DNA from: Amblyomma americanum
Taxonomy: Eukaryota > Arthropoda > Arachnida > Ixodida > Ixodidae
Assembly: GCF_052857255.1 (NCBI RefSeq)
Contig: NC_135507.1
Location: 73,935,330 to 73,999,329, forward strand
DNA length: 64,000 nt
Reading direction: 5' to 3'
The notes under the pieces were generated by a model. The model was not told the origin of the DNA and searched no databases. It worked only from the letters and a program-made list of their open reading frames with translations. The position numbers and the translations under genes were made by a program. Below are positions 28,602 through 39,225 of this stretch, piece by piece (the first letter of the stretch is position 1; each line of letters begins with the position of its first letter).

Positions 28602-29239
28602 TGGGGCAGGTGAAACCATGGGTTACTTTCTGAGTTTCTTCTTTGCATCAACTTCTCAACGTTCACTCTGACATCGGTGTGCCTATGTGCCTGGCTAATC
28701 CCAAAGCACCCCAGCTAACGCACTGGAGAGGGAACCGTTTTCTGGACAACGATATGTTCTAAGGCTTCCTGACACAAACGGGGAGGAAGTAAATCGTTAT
28801 GACCGTCATCGCCCACTCTACGTGCCCGATACGGTCGTTCAACTCGTCCACAGGATCGGTGGCAGTAGTTTTGCAGATACTCGATGGAGACGGATGATTC
28901 CACACTTAAGACAAACACGTCAATATCAGAGTGAAAAATGGAGTAGGCTCTCCTCTAGTGCTAAAGGACCGCTTATACTCTCTTTTTACTCCTTTCTGTT
29001 TGGAGTAGTTTAGAGCCAGCGCTGTGTCTGACGCCGTTGGGCGCTCTACTGATCGGCAGCGACAGCTTCACGAGGTCGCAGAAGTAAAAAGGCTGCCGTC
29101 GACGATGACGACAAACGACCGGCTTTAGGGCTCCAGCTGAAGTCCCTTATAAGTGGCTGTCGCCAGTGAAGTTGGCGGCGCCATATTGCTCTTCAAGCAG
29201 GGGATCACAGGGCTGACGTGGATTGTCTTAATCCTATGC
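28602..29239. other. Anonymous sequence
   Basis: No gene or known element recognised. Confidence 0.45.
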
Positions 29240-29314
29240 TTATAGTTCGATTTTGAAGCGGGAGCTTCGTTGCGCTAAGTAAAACCGATTTCGCCGTGCG
29301 TTGCCGGTTGACCT
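29240..29314 (+). repeat. Repeat X, left half (split by the solo LTR)
   Basis: Ends 'gccgtgcgttgccggttgacct' at the LTR boundary and resumes at 32982. Compare the uninterrupted copy at 25240-25535. Confidence 0.8.
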
Positions 29315-30023
29315 TGTGGGAAGCCTGCTAGATTCCCGCCGTGGCGTCTGCGCAGCATCCCGCGTCGCTCTCTTTCCCTTTCTCCCGCCTCGGGCGGCGG
29401 AGAGACGGCTGGTGGCTAATCGCTGTCATTCGGCCGCAGCTCCGCCCCCGGCTTCCCAAGGGCCTTTGCCATTGGTGACTTTTGGCGGGAATTCGGGACC
29501 CGTTTGGGGTGGTCGCGCGGCGCGCGACTGTCCGAGCGGGGCCCAGAGAGAGAGAGACCCCTCCGAGACAGCGTAAGGTGCGTACGTTGCTGTTTGACCG
29601 GGCCGGCCTCTGCCGTTCGGACCAGTTCATACTCGAGCTCGCCAGCATGGGTCCTCGATCCGCCGCGGCTCGAGCCTGTCCAGGGGTCCAACGACCTCTG
29701 ACAGGCGCACCTTGCGTTGACTGCCCACTCTCTCTCGCAAACGGCCCAACGGCCGACACGAGAGAGATCACAGCACTGCCGCGGGGACAATCTCCTGCAG
29801 CGGCGTGCTAGCGGCGCGCATTTCTCTTGTTGCCCCGAGCGCGCACCGGAGCCTTGCTCTGAGCGCGCCCCGGGACGGGGCGACTGTTGAGTGTGTGTGT
29901 GTACTGCTGGAGGACGGCGTCAATAAACGTCTCCTTTGTGAACTTGGAGGCCTGTTTCTTGCGGCGAGCCGCTCTCCTCTCTGCAGAGGTTGAACGCCGC
30001 CGCAGCGGTGCCCCAGGGTGCGT

Positions 30024-30031
30024 GTGGTGAC
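30024..30031. repeat. Left 8-bp TSD of hAT
   Basis: GTGGTGAC, identical to 32896-32903. Confidence 0.95.
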
Positions 30032-32895
30032 TAGAGATGTGAAGGCCTGAAAAAAAAAACACTGTAATTTTGGAAAAAAAACGGTTTTTTTCGTTTTTTT
30101 CAGACGAGAAAAAATGGAAAAAAACATCGAAAATTTCACAATGCAATTTCAAGGTTTTATGATTGCTTGCTTTCAGTTTAGGTTTTTGCTGTGAAAATCA
30201 TTACAGCGTGCATCTTTGAACGATTGGAGAGCAGCCGCCATCGCCGGTGCCAGGCAGTGGTTTTAAAACGTTCGTGCTGCGAGTACGCGGGTTGAAGGCC
30301 AGGTCACATATAAGATCGAGGCTTGACTTAAAAACACACTGATACTTGAACTCACGGCTGAAGTAGACCAGAATGGCTGCAAATTCTACAGCGCGACACA
30401 CACGGCATAAATAACATAGGCTGCTGTGCACGTAATCGGTTTTAGCCAAATAGAAACCTTGCTTTCTGGGTAGGACGGCTACACAGTAACACCTGAAACT
30501 CTGGTAACACTAAGCGAGATCAAGCATGATGGACTCGCACTGCCATCTAACGAAATGTAGGCGCAACAAAGCTGAACCATTAACTACTACAGCCAATATC
30601 GTCTACAGTGGACAGGGCTGCAGAGTGCTGCCATCTGTATTCTGACAAAACAAACGCAAGCACGATTACTCGGAGTGCATGCCGCTTTGTTAGCGTGGTA
30701 CACGGTTCTGGCTGTGACAATGGTTCGCCCGCGGTCGAATGTTTGGGAACACTTTTCTGTGTGCGAAACGTCCACTGGCGGGACAAAGCGAGCAGTATGC
30801 AAGTACTGCAGTGTTCAGCATGGATTTCCGAACGCCACACGTTTGACAAGGCACCTGTTGGCGTGTAAGAAATGCCCGCTGGACATCAAGGAAATTTGCA
30901 GCAAGGAAACGAACGCCAAACCACCTGCTGGTGTGTCAACTCAGTCATCAATTGAAGCAAGTGAGTCAGAATTCTGCAAACACGATGAAGAGCAGCCATT
31001 GCCAAAAAAAAAAATCAAGAGTATTGCGCCTTTTGTAGACCGCATGACTCCAGAGCAGCAAAGCCAAATCGACACTGCCTTGGCTCGAGCGATCTACTCA
31101 AGCAATGTGCCTCTCTCTGTGACTGAGAATGAACATTGGAGAGCAGCTTTTAAGATGCTTCGACCGTTGTATTCTCTGCCTTCTCGACACCTTCTGAGTG
31201 GACCTCTGCTGGACTCGGAGTACACTCGAGTGAAGCAACACGTCGAGCAAACCGTGAGAAACGCTTCGTGTCTGACACTGTTGACAGATGGATGGACGAA
31301 CATTCGTGGCGAGGCAGTCATGAATTTCGTCGTGGTAACGCCAAAGCCATTCTTCTACTCAGCTGTTGAAACAGGCCAAAATCGTCACACTGCGGTGTAT
31401 GTTGCTGCCGAGATCTGCAAAGTGATTGAATCGCTGGGAAGCGATAAAGTAGTGGCGCTAGTCACAGACAATGCCAGCAACATGCAAGCAGCCTGCAGTA
31501 TTGTTGCAAGCAAATACGAGCATATCACATGCATTGGATGTGCAGCTCACGGCCTGAACCTGCTTTTGAATGATTTGATGAAACTAAAGACATTGGAGGA
31601 TGTCCATCGTACGGCAAGGCAAGTTATAAAGTACGTGAAGCGTACCCACATCGTTGCTGCGACGTTGCAGGAGAAACAAGAATCAATAGATGGTAAAGGG
31701 AGATCCGAAACTCTAAAGCTTCCGAGCAAAACAAGGTGGGGAGGCATGGTTCTGTCACTTCAAAGCCTCCTGAGAAACAAGGAAGCCCTTCAGCAGACCG
31801 TGATATTAAGTGACCTCAAAGTTAATAAGTCCGTGCGAGAAACTGTTTTGGACGAAGACGCTTTCTGGAAGTCCGTGCAAAGCTGCCTGCTCCTCATTAC
31901 ACCAATTGCGTCAGCCATAACCTCACTAGAGTCGGACAATGCTCTGCTGTCCGACGTTCCAGAAGCCTTCCATTCCATTAGAATTGAACTTGCAGCAAAC
32001 CTGGCGACCTCCGCGTTGACAAGCGAGGAACAGATTCGAGCGAAAGAAATGATCACCAGGCGCGAAAAGCTTTGTTTGCGACCAGTCCACATTGCTGCTA
32101 ATTTGCTGGATGCAAGATATAGAGGAAGACACCTGGACGATGCGCAGATTGCAGACAGTTTTGAGTGGATATCTCAGCAAGCAGGGCACCTTTCACTGGA
32201 CATCGGTAAACTGATTTCCAACGTAGCAGAGTACAGGACATCCGCAGGAATATGGTCCAGGACAGGGGTCTGGGACTCAGCGAAGCACGTGGCCCCATCT
32301 ACCTGGTGGCAAGGCCTTTGCACCAACCAGCCGCTAACTCCTCTGGCTTGCCGACTGCTGCAGATACCACCATCATCCGCCAGCTGCGAACGAAACTGGT
32401 CACGTTTCGGAAACGTCCATACAAGGATTCGCAACAGGCTTTCAGGGGAACGCGTTCGAAAGCTTGTGTATGTGCAGTCGAACCTAGCTGTGGACACAAC
32501 TTCAATCCCTGCTGCTGCGCGTAGTGCCGCATCCAGCGACAGTGATTCTGAGTCCGATATGGGGTGACTTATAGATCAGGTTTCATGTTCCCATTCTCGG
32601 TGCAATAGAACAAGAAGTTCGTTCCACAAATATGATATTTATACCTTCATATTCGCCTCAAGTGCAAATCATTATTTATCTTCGCGGTGCAATAGAACAA
32701 GAAGTTCGTTTCACAATATGACATCTACAACTGCATATTCGACTCAACTTTGGAGCATTATTATTGATCGTTGTGTTTTTGCAAATAAATTTGTTTTTGT
32801 CACGTTTTGCAAAATTTCCAATTTTTCATGAAAAAAACCCTGAAAAAAACGGTTTTTTCATGCCATTCAAAATTTCTTGAAATTTTGCATCTCTA
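30032..32895 (+). mobile_element. Complete hAT DNA transposon
   Basis: 2864 bp with TIRs TAGAGATG at both ends and an exact 8-bp target duplication GTGGTGAC at 30024-30031 and 32896-32903. Both subterminal regions carry AAAAAACGGTTTTTT-type A/T palindromes (about 30070-30105 and 32835-32860), which may be transposase contacts. It contains one intact transposase ORF. The 8-bp TSD is diagnostic for hAT. Boundaries are unambiguous because the interrupted LTR reads through cleanly. Confidence 0.95.
30720..32567 (+). CDS. hAT transposase (BED finger, hATC domain)
   Basis: 615 residues from the ATG at 30720 in good context (acaATGg) to a TGA. The frame is open upstream but without an ATG. The N-terminus holds a BED-type zinc finger (WEHFSV, then CKYC at about residues 27-30, then the TRHLLAC region), which binds the transposon ends. 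The RNase H-like core has candidate acidic residues in LLTDGWTN (about 190) and LVTDNASN (about 250), followed by the conserved CIGCAAHGLNLLLND block. The C-terminal hATC dimerisation region reads TPLACRLLQIPPSSASCERN and then RNRLSGERVRKLVYVQSNL. A serine- and aspartate-rich tail ends the protein. It is intact and of normal hAT length, so possibly active. A domesticated ZBED-like gene is less likely because TIRs and TSD are intact. Confidence 0.95.
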   Translation: MVRPRSNVWEHFSVCETSTGGTKRAVCKYCSVQHGFPNATRLTRHLLACKKCPLDIKEICSKETNAKPPAGVSTQSSIEASESEFCKHDEEQPLPKKKIKSIAPFVDRMTPEQQSQIDTALARAIYSSNVPLSVTENEHWRAAFKMLRPLYSLPSRHLLSGPLLDSEYTRVKQHVEQTVRNASCLTLLTDGWTNIRGEAVMNFVVVTPKPFFYSAVETGQNRHTAVYVAAEICKVIESLGSDKVVALVTDNASNMQAACSIVASKYEHITCIGCAAHGLNLLLNDLMKLKTLEDVHRTARQVIKYVKRTHIVAATLQEKQESIDGKGRSETLKLPSKTRWGGMVLSLQSLLRNKEALQQTVILSDLKVNKSVRETVLDEDAFWKSVQSCLLLITPIASAITSLESDNALLSDVPEAFHSIRIELAANLATSALTSEEQIRAKEMITRREKLCLRPVHIAANLLDARYRGRHLDDAQIADSFEWISQQAGHLSLDIGKLISNVAEYRTSAGIWSRTGVWDSAKHVAPSTWWQGLCTNQPLTPLACRLLQIPPSSASCERNWSRFGNVHTRIRNRLSGERVRKLVYVQSNLAVDTTSIPAAARSAASSDSDSESDMG

Positions 32896-32903
32896 GTGGT
32901 GAC
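32896..32903. repeat. Right 8-bp TSD of hAT
   Basis: GTGGTGAC, identical to 30024-30031. Confidence 0.95.
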
Positions 32904-32981
32904 GGCTGATCGGGGCCCTTGGCTCGCGCGAAGCTCGAACCCGCGGTGGGTAGTGGCCTGTGCCCTACTGAGAAACCCACA

Positions 32982-33310
32982 ACCTTCCAGTGAGCCAGAG
33001 CTCAAGTGTGGCCATAGGCCTTATACCATATGTGGTCACCATTAGTGTCGCACCACTTGACCTTTGACCTTTCGATTCGCCGGCAGAGGGCGGGTAGAAT
33101 AGGCCGCAGCGTTCATTGGCTAAACAACCTCTCGCGACCAACCATTAACTGCCACCTGCCAGGGTGCCAGGGTGGGCGCGCTGCCAATTCAGTGTGCGGA
33201 ACGCACGCAACGTTACAGACGCCAAGCCGCGTCTATACTTGCCCGATACACCGCAGCTTTCGCTCTCTAACCAGGTTCAGCAGTAGTTAAACCGCAGCTA
33301 ATTTCTTTTT
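32982..33310 (+). repeat. Repeat X, right half
   Basis: Continues the repeat begun at 29240. It holds about 130 bp (33085-33215) absent from the copy at 25.4 kb, part of which resembles the interior of the GCGATAGCGTT MITEs ('aacctctcgcgaccaacca'). Confidence 0.75.
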
Positions 33311-33316
33311 CATTTG

Positions 33317-33715
33317 AGGATAGCCCAGCGAGCCATGCAAAGGAAAAAAATAATCGCTGTAACGCTAAAGAGACAGGAAGAGAGCATAATGGGTAAGGGA
33401 CATCCTCGTCGAAATCAAGAAGAAATGGGCTTTGACAGGGCATGTAATGCGGGGAGGCAAGATAGCCGATCGTCGTTAAGGGTAACAGACTCCATGGATT
33501 CCAAGAGAAGGAAAGTGTTGAGGGGGCGGCAGAATGGTTAGGTGGGGCGATGAGATTAGGAAGTTATGCAGAGGAAAAATTGTCGCGGATGGCACAGGAA
33601 GGGTTAATGGAAGAAATATGGGAGAGGCCTTTTGCCCTGCATTGGACGTAGTTAGGCTGGCGGTGGTGCTTACAGCTCCCATTGTCGGCAGCCGCGGCCA
33701 TCGGCGCCGACCAAA
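33317..33715 (+). pseudogene. RTE-type LINE, C-terminal fragment
   Basis: Pieces of the RTE RT C-terminus in shifted frames: AQRAMQRK, TLKRQEESIMGKG, VTDSMDSKRRKVLRGRQNG, and RWGDEIRKLC. The GRPxxRWxDEI-like motif is characteristic of RTE ORF2 ends. It terminates near 'ctgcattggacgtagttaggctgg'. Strongly 5'-truncated. Confidence 0.75.
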
Positions 33716-33799
33716 AAAAAAAAACGATCACACAAGAAACTACTGCGTGGGCTTGGCCTCCACTCTGCTATTGAGGGAATAAATATTGTTCCTAGCTAT

Positions 33800-34436
33800 A
33801 GTGACCCCTCATGCCAGGATTATTGGACGGAAATTCTGAACATAGGAATATTTGAACGTACCGTTGCAGAAATATTGAAGGTGATGGTCCATTCTTCTAT
33901 GCGTAGGAAAATCATTCCCTTAAATTTCAGATGCGGTGCAGTGTAAACACTGGAGCACCTGCTCGTTCGATGTGACGCTTCGCCGATGCTCGTCGCGATA
34001 TGCTTGCGGCCTATAGGGGCGCCAGGCATACTACCAGACTCCCTCAAGACGCTATTGCGGCCGCAGGGCAGTGCGCGCACCCGTGAGCGAACCTTGGTGA
34101 GCCTCTGTGCATTCCTCGAACACATGGAGCTTGACGTCCCGTCTGTTCTCCGCCAGGTAGTTACACGCGCTGAGCGAACGCTCCGCGAGTTCTACCTTGA
34201 CCGATTAATAACTGGACGCCCCACTCCAGTTGTAGTCAACATAGTGCTGTGCGCGTGGTTTTTATTGCTCCATCATGAAACTAATCACGCCCACAACCTG
34301 GACACATTTCTGATTGTGTAAATAGTTTGTGCATATTACCTCTCCCCAATATCCTCTCTTCCTGTCCCCTCACCTCTTTCATTTCTTTAATATTTTGATA
34401 CTGCGGGCCATAAAAAATAATAAAGATCTTTAAATA
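33800..34436 (+). pseudogene. LINE 3' end with C-terminal ORF2 remnant
   Basis: Open frame near 33986-34135 resembling the R1/I-type ORF2 C-terminus (the 'LLRPQGSARTRERTLVSLCA' region, then FLEHMELDV), followed by a 3' UTR ending AATAATAAAGATCTTTAAATAAC. RT and RNase H are missing. The family call rests on a short motif. Confidence 0.55.
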
Positions 34437-35039
34437 ACGAAAAGTTTATGCGCGTGTGGGCAACTCTCTTATTTGGCCTTCGGAATTTCGACAAGAACAC
34501 TGGCAAGAACACTCTCCAAAAACGCCAGCGGGCTAATTCGCCCTTATCTTCTTTTTGTTTTCAACAAAATATTTTTTCAAGTGTTATTGTGATTTGAGCG
34601 CCTTTGCCGGCCATTTCTTTACTTGAATAGCAGGACACTGCTTGCACTAAGTAAACAATTTACCTCTTGAGCTGCCGCGGAAACGGGCTCGGTCTCAGAA
34701 GAGAGATAATGTAGCGAGCTCGGGCCGGGCCCGTGCTCGAAGCACAGGCCTGGGTTAGGCGTTGAGTACCAAGGCCGGGCCGGGCTAGGGTCACAGAATG
34801 CGACCCGTGCAGCGCTATAGCTTAACTCCCATTCCCTTTCTCTTTCCATATCCACTTCCATGATGCATGATCCTATCTTATCGCTGGGCCCTCAAACCTT
34901 CAATGGATATTTCTAGTTACACCACAAGTAGGCTACTAACAGAAGAAAGAAAGGATAAACGAAGAAATGAAGAAGGTGAGGACACCTTAAATACGTTTTT
35001 TAAACACTAAGACATTAAACCGGCAATCAAAAAGCAATG
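34437..35039. other. Anonymous; scrap of the GGCCCGGCC hAT family
   Basis: Between about 34710 and 34800 short runs such as 'gggccgggcccgtgc' resemble the subterminal repeats of the hAT element at 36.6 kb. Nothing else recognised. Confidence 0.4.
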
Positions 35040-35340
35040 GTTGAACTCATGACCCGCGAGTGACTGTTGATTCGATGAATGCCAGTTGAGCAAAGAGAGC
35101 TTTATCAGACTGCCCTGTAAATTCACTGCAAGCGCTTTTCTCGGACATGTGCCTAAACACCCCACCATCCAAAGCCGAGTAGTGCGGCCCTGGAGCTGTG
35201 GGAGGAAAAAGTTGACCAGCGCACGCCTCGACGAACAGGCAGCGCTCCTTCTCGTCGAAGGATAAGTTCGGCAGAAGCCTCCCGATGGACTGAGGGCCCA
35301 GACACATGCGCTCCAGCCACCATACTCTTCAATAAACGTT
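35040..35340 (+). other. Probable retroposon 3' end
   Basis: Unclassified sequence ending CAATAAACGTTCACTAACTAA and running straight into a CTAA microsatellite, as LINE tails do. No protein domain recognised. Confidence 0.4.
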
Positions 35341-35341
35341 C

Positions 35342-35420
<79 letters not shown>

Positions 35421-35655
35421 CATTCACTCGCTAACTCGCTCGCTCACTAACTCATTAACAAACTAACTCACTAACTAACCAACTAACTCACTCACTCGCT
35501 AACTAACTCGCTCACTAACTAACTCACTCACTAACTCACTAACTAAATAACTAACTCACTAACTAACTAACGCAATAACTAACTCACTAACTAACTCACT
35601 CACTCACTCACTCACTAACTCTCTCACTCACTCACCAACTAAATCACTCACTCAG
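35341..35655. repeat. (CTAA)n / (CTCA)n microsatellite
   Basis: About 80 bp of pure CTAA, then a degenerate mixture of CTAA and CTCA units to 35655. Confidence 0.97.
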
Positions 35656-35756
35656 GACGGGCCGATTTAGACCACCGTGGTCTGACTCTGATACCTCGTC
35701 CCAAACGTAGAATTGCTATACTATCCCGCTCCACGTATGACACTTCTGGGTAGATG

Positions 35757-35990
35757 ATGATGATGAAAAACTTTATCATTGGCGGATCCCTTATAGTTCA
35801 AAATTTCAGAGGTGGGCTGGCTCCTGGTCGTGGACAGTGGCGGGCAGCCCGTGTCTGACGGCGACCTTCTCTGCCCACTGCATCAGCCTCAGTTGCGAGG
35901 CAGGGTCGGAACTGGAGAGACCACGACCTCCCACCCCTCTGAGTCCGCGAGGGCCCACTGGGCCGGCGGTTGCGGGGGGGGAGGGTGGGG
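35757..35990 (-). pseudogene. LINE 3' end, minus strand
   Basis: Minus strand ends with AAAGTTTTTCATC and an (ATC)n tail (35757-35766). Upstream is a C-terminal frame with SQLRLMQWAEKVAVRHGLP, resembling the last residues of tick LINE ORF2 proteins. Truncated. Confidence 0.6.
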
Positions 35991-36606
35991 TGAGTAGAAG
36001 GGAAGAAAAGCACAAGTAGCGCTGGGGACGGAATAGTGCGAGCCAGGAGTTGACGCCAGGTCGTACGTCTGGTGTTGTTTTGTCAGCGATGTGTTTGGCG
36101 GGTGGTGCACAGAAGCCGTTCTCGCCATTAGGTGAGCCTTCGCGGTCTGTCAGCGGTAGAGAAATGCAATTAAGCTTCGAAGGCACGAAGATAAAAGATA
36201 GCCGGGGATTGGGGAGGGGGGTCGGAGATGGAGCGTGGAGAAATAGAAACGAAGCCGCTGGTGGCGCTGTAAAGGCAGGCGGAGTAGGCATGAAGACAGG
36301 CGCGAAAGAGCGTTGTAGGATGCGTCTCCTCGAAACAAGAGAGCTGCTAACGAGGCGCTTCAAGCCGGAGGCGCGTGGCGATTGTTCGAACGACGCAGCG
36401 GCGTTGGCAGCCGTAGAAATGGAGCTACAAGGCTGCCGCCAGCGCGGGTCCCTCCCACCAGCCTCCACACGTCGGGCGTCCGCCCATTGTTGTCTCGGCT
36501 GCCACTCTTCTCTTGATGGGCGCTGGCATCAATCTGACTAACTCTCCCGTGCTCATGAGAGGGCAGATGGGTATACTCCGAGGGAAGGTAAAGGGGGCAG
36601 TGTTGT
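35991..36606. other. Anonymous GC-rich sequence
   Basis: Open frames on both strands reflect base composition. No domain recognised. Confidence 0.4.
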
Positions 36607-36614
36607 GTTGCGGC

Positions 36615-37200
36615 TAGAGCTGTGCACGGGCCGCAATTCAGAGCCGGCGCCCGGCCTGGGCCCTACACTACCACAGGCGGCCCGGCCCGGCCCGGCTTGA
36701 CCTTAGGTCGGGTTAAGGCCCGGCCCGGGCCCGGCCCGACCTGCAATAAAGCGACGCCGACACAAAAAGAAACAATATCAGGAAAATCAGTTTATTTAAA
36801 TGACCTTATAATGTTGAACTCTTGCATTTCATATGAAAAAAATCGTGAATACATACAGATCCAGCGCGCACACAGAATTGTTATTCTAAGTTATTGTGCA
36901 AAAACAACAAGTTGTCCATTGATGAAGGGTTAAGGCAAGTGCGGCGCTCCTGCATTATGAATCCGGCAGCGCTGAAGTTTCGTTCACTGCTTGAAGTTAG
37001 ATTCCATTTTTGATGAATAAATACATTGCACTTCCTGCTGTACCTCTACATGCGAGACGACAAGCATACTTTCGCATAAGGTACGCAGTCGAGATCGGAG
37101 AGCCCGACCGGCCCGTCCGAGACATAGAAAGCCTGGCCAGGGCCCGGCCCAAGCCCGGGTGAGAGAATCTCCAAATGGCCCGAGCCCGTGCACAGCTCTG
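36615..37200 (-). mobile_element. Internally deleted hAT element with hATC relic
   Basis: 586 bp with TIRs (T/C)AGAGCTGTGCACGGGC at both ends and 8-bp flanks GTTGCGGC (36607-36614) and GTTGCGAC (37201-37208), one mismatch. Subterminal regions are GGCCCGGCCC-rich. On the minus strand near 36910-36990 it still encodes the end of a hAT dimerisation domain (SERNFSAAGFIMQERRTCL, then a DNLLFLHNNL motif and a stop). So it is a deletion derivative of an autonomous hAT unrelated to the one at 30 kb. Confidence 0.88.
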
Positions 37201-37878
37201 GTTGCGACTGCAGAAAGAATGAAAAGGGAAGTGCACGGGCCTGCCCCGTGGCTCATGTTGAGTCACAACCGATTGGGCCGGTTTGCATTGTGGTTTGAGA
37301 GCACGAAAACGAACAGACATGTGGGAGAAAGATTTGATTTGGAAAGTAAGGGAAGAATTCTTCACTAAAAGCTGCCTTGTGCATTTCTGGCTGCCCGCTA
37401 AAAGCTGTTGCAAACGATGTGCCTCGAGAACGACGCGGACGGCTATGAACTCTGCAGCTGAAAGGAGAACATAATTAAGGTGGGAACGAATGAAGTATAG
37501 AAAGGAAAGAATGAATGTAGAACTAAATAAAGGAAAGGAACACAAAAAAAACTCAATTTTCATAAAACTGGCTGGTGGTTGTTTAGCATTGCTAAGCGCG
37601 AAATATTGTGCGAAAGCAGTTTCTTGCAGGTGGACACCACCGCCAAGTACCTGAAAGCGCGATTGAGGTGTCCACTGACCGAAGGAGACAGTTATGCATG
37701 CTTTCAAACTTTTTCATTGTGAATGAGAATATAGCCAATGCACGCTGGCGGCCTATGCTCCTAAGCCTTGTTTTTGCCACAGCGTTGTCCACGACAACGC
37801 ATGTCTCTCTGTCACTGCCGCCACATAGCTGAAAGCGCGAATAATACTTTGATAGCAGTATTAGTTGATGAAGAAGAC
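37201..37878. other. Anonymous sequence
   Basis: No recognisable gene. A weak open frame on the minus strand has no domain. Confidence 0.4.
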
Positions 37879-38023
37879 GGTATGCAACGCACAGCGCGAG
37901 AGTGCGTTGCAGCTTAACACGATGAGTGATCGGCTGCGGCGATGGCATAGGGCTCTCGTGCAGTGGCCAGCGAAGCTGATCTGTTCGCGCCGCAGCGGGT
38001 TTAAATCTCAATTGGGGCAATAT

Positions 38024-38074
<51 letters not shown>

Positions 38075-38158
38075 TTCATTTATGTGGTGTTTGCTAAAGC
38101 TCACCCTCAAAGTCAAGCATCACACAAACTGGAGAGTCGGTTTGACCTCGTGACCTAG
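37879..38158 (+). repeat. SINE-like family Y, copy 1
   Basis: Shares with 58119-58362 the blocks 'gcacagcgcgagagtg', 'cagtggccagcgaagc', a tRNA-like 'gcgggtt.aaatc' stretch, 'caatatttat', 'aaagtcaagcatcacacaaa' and 'tttgacctcgt'. In this copy a TTTA microsatellite has expanded in the middle (38018-38075). No coding capacity. Confidence 0.75.
38018..38075. repeat. (TTTA)n microsatellite inside family Y
   Basis: About 14 TTTA units; the corresponding site in the other copy (about 58253) has only 'atatttatcttattt'. Confidence 0.95.
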
Positions 38159-38964
38159 GCACTAATATATCATAGACGATCAATGCAATTGGTGCGGCAG
38201 AGTATGTGTTAGTTCTTCCCGGGAGGAGCAACAGTTGACTGGTTCAGGACATGCGAGCGGGTAGCGTGATCCAGTCCGTCAGTCCCCCCTGCTCCACTTT
38301 CGCGATCAGTCCAGCAGTGACGTGTGTACCTCCTGTTCCTTCTTCGCCACCTGCCACCCTTTCTTCGCCTTACCTCTGTCACTTTCCCTCTCTCTAATCA
38401 CCTCTGCAAATGAAGAGGGGGATTTCTATCCACTTTGCCACCCGCAAAAATGAATGAAGAGAACCAGGTGCTTTCAAAGACGGACACACGGATGAACGAT
38501 CGAACGAACAGGAGGAAAGAAGTGGGAACAAATTGAAGGAAATCGAAAGTAATTGAGAGTTATAGGCTCCGTATTGAACGGTAATAACTCAGCTGCTAGG
38601 TCGGGCTCGTTTCTAAGCTAGCAATAGTCTGACTTCTCGCACTAGCACTTCCATATAGCAATGTCAGTCAAAAAGCGACGTTTTTATGTAAGGCTAAAAC
38701 GGCGAGCCTAAAGCAACTAAAACAGCAACGAGACGCCAACTCCAAGATACCACCACCAAGATACCTACTCGCCCATCAGTCTGTGTTGTGTTTTATGCGG
38801 TGCACAGTTACCTTTATCTGATATGAACGTAGATGATATTGGAAAGCGTCAGCTGATTAGAGTCCCCCTTTTTCCACAAAAATTTATCCCTCTAAATTAT
38901 TCACGCAACCTGCCTGAACCTCAGGCTTTTCCGTCGGTACTCCTGACCACCCTTACACAAATTT
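38159..38964. other. Anonymous sequence
   Basis: No gene or element recognised. Confidence 0.45.
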
Positions 38965-39225
38965 TTTAGACAGTCTACAGACTGTCCGTAGACTTCTGCG
39001 TATGAAGTCTATAGACTTTCTACAGACAAACCCTAGAGAAGTCTATACGCATTACAAATCCTATAGACAATCTATAGACAATGCATAGATTTATGGCCAT
39101 ACAGCTTTAGCAGACTTTTGTATATAGACAGTCTATAGACTATGATCAGACGAAAACAAATATCTATAACAAGGCAATAGAGTCTATTAGAAGTCTTTAG
39201 ACTGTCTATAGACCATTTTATAAGG
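38965..39225. repeat. TCTATAGA-rich palindromic repeat cluster
   Basis: A dense, irregular cluster of the self-complementary core GTCTATAGAC and variants (for example around 38975, 39020, 39075 and 39130-39140). Spacing is irregular, so this is not a simple microsatellite. It may be the relic of an array or a foldback element. Confidence 0.8.

Larger units (their letters stand above)
29315..32981 (+). mobile_element. Solo LTR, itself split by a hAT element
   Basis: Termini TGTGGG and CCCACA form a 6-bp inverted repeat, flanked by a 4-bp duplication ACCT at 29311-29314 and 32982-32985. With the hAT and its TSD copy removed, the LTR is about 795 bp. AATAAA is present at 29922-29927. No internal retroviral sequence or partner LTR is present, so it arose by LTR-LTR recombination. 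Its sequence differs from the Gypsy LTR at 16.3 kb. Confidence 0.85.

Noticed and set aside
28142..28666. Open frames across 28.1-28.7 kb on both strands
   Set aside because: They are produced by the GT and AAAT microsatellites.
35341..35655. CRISPR-like or ordered spacer array
   Set aside because: Simple CTAA/CTCA slippage repeat without unique spacers; the genome is eukaryotic.
35806..36468. 220-codon minus-strand frame as a host protein
   Set aside because: Only its C-terminus resembles a LINE end; the rest is GC-driven and low in conservation-like features.
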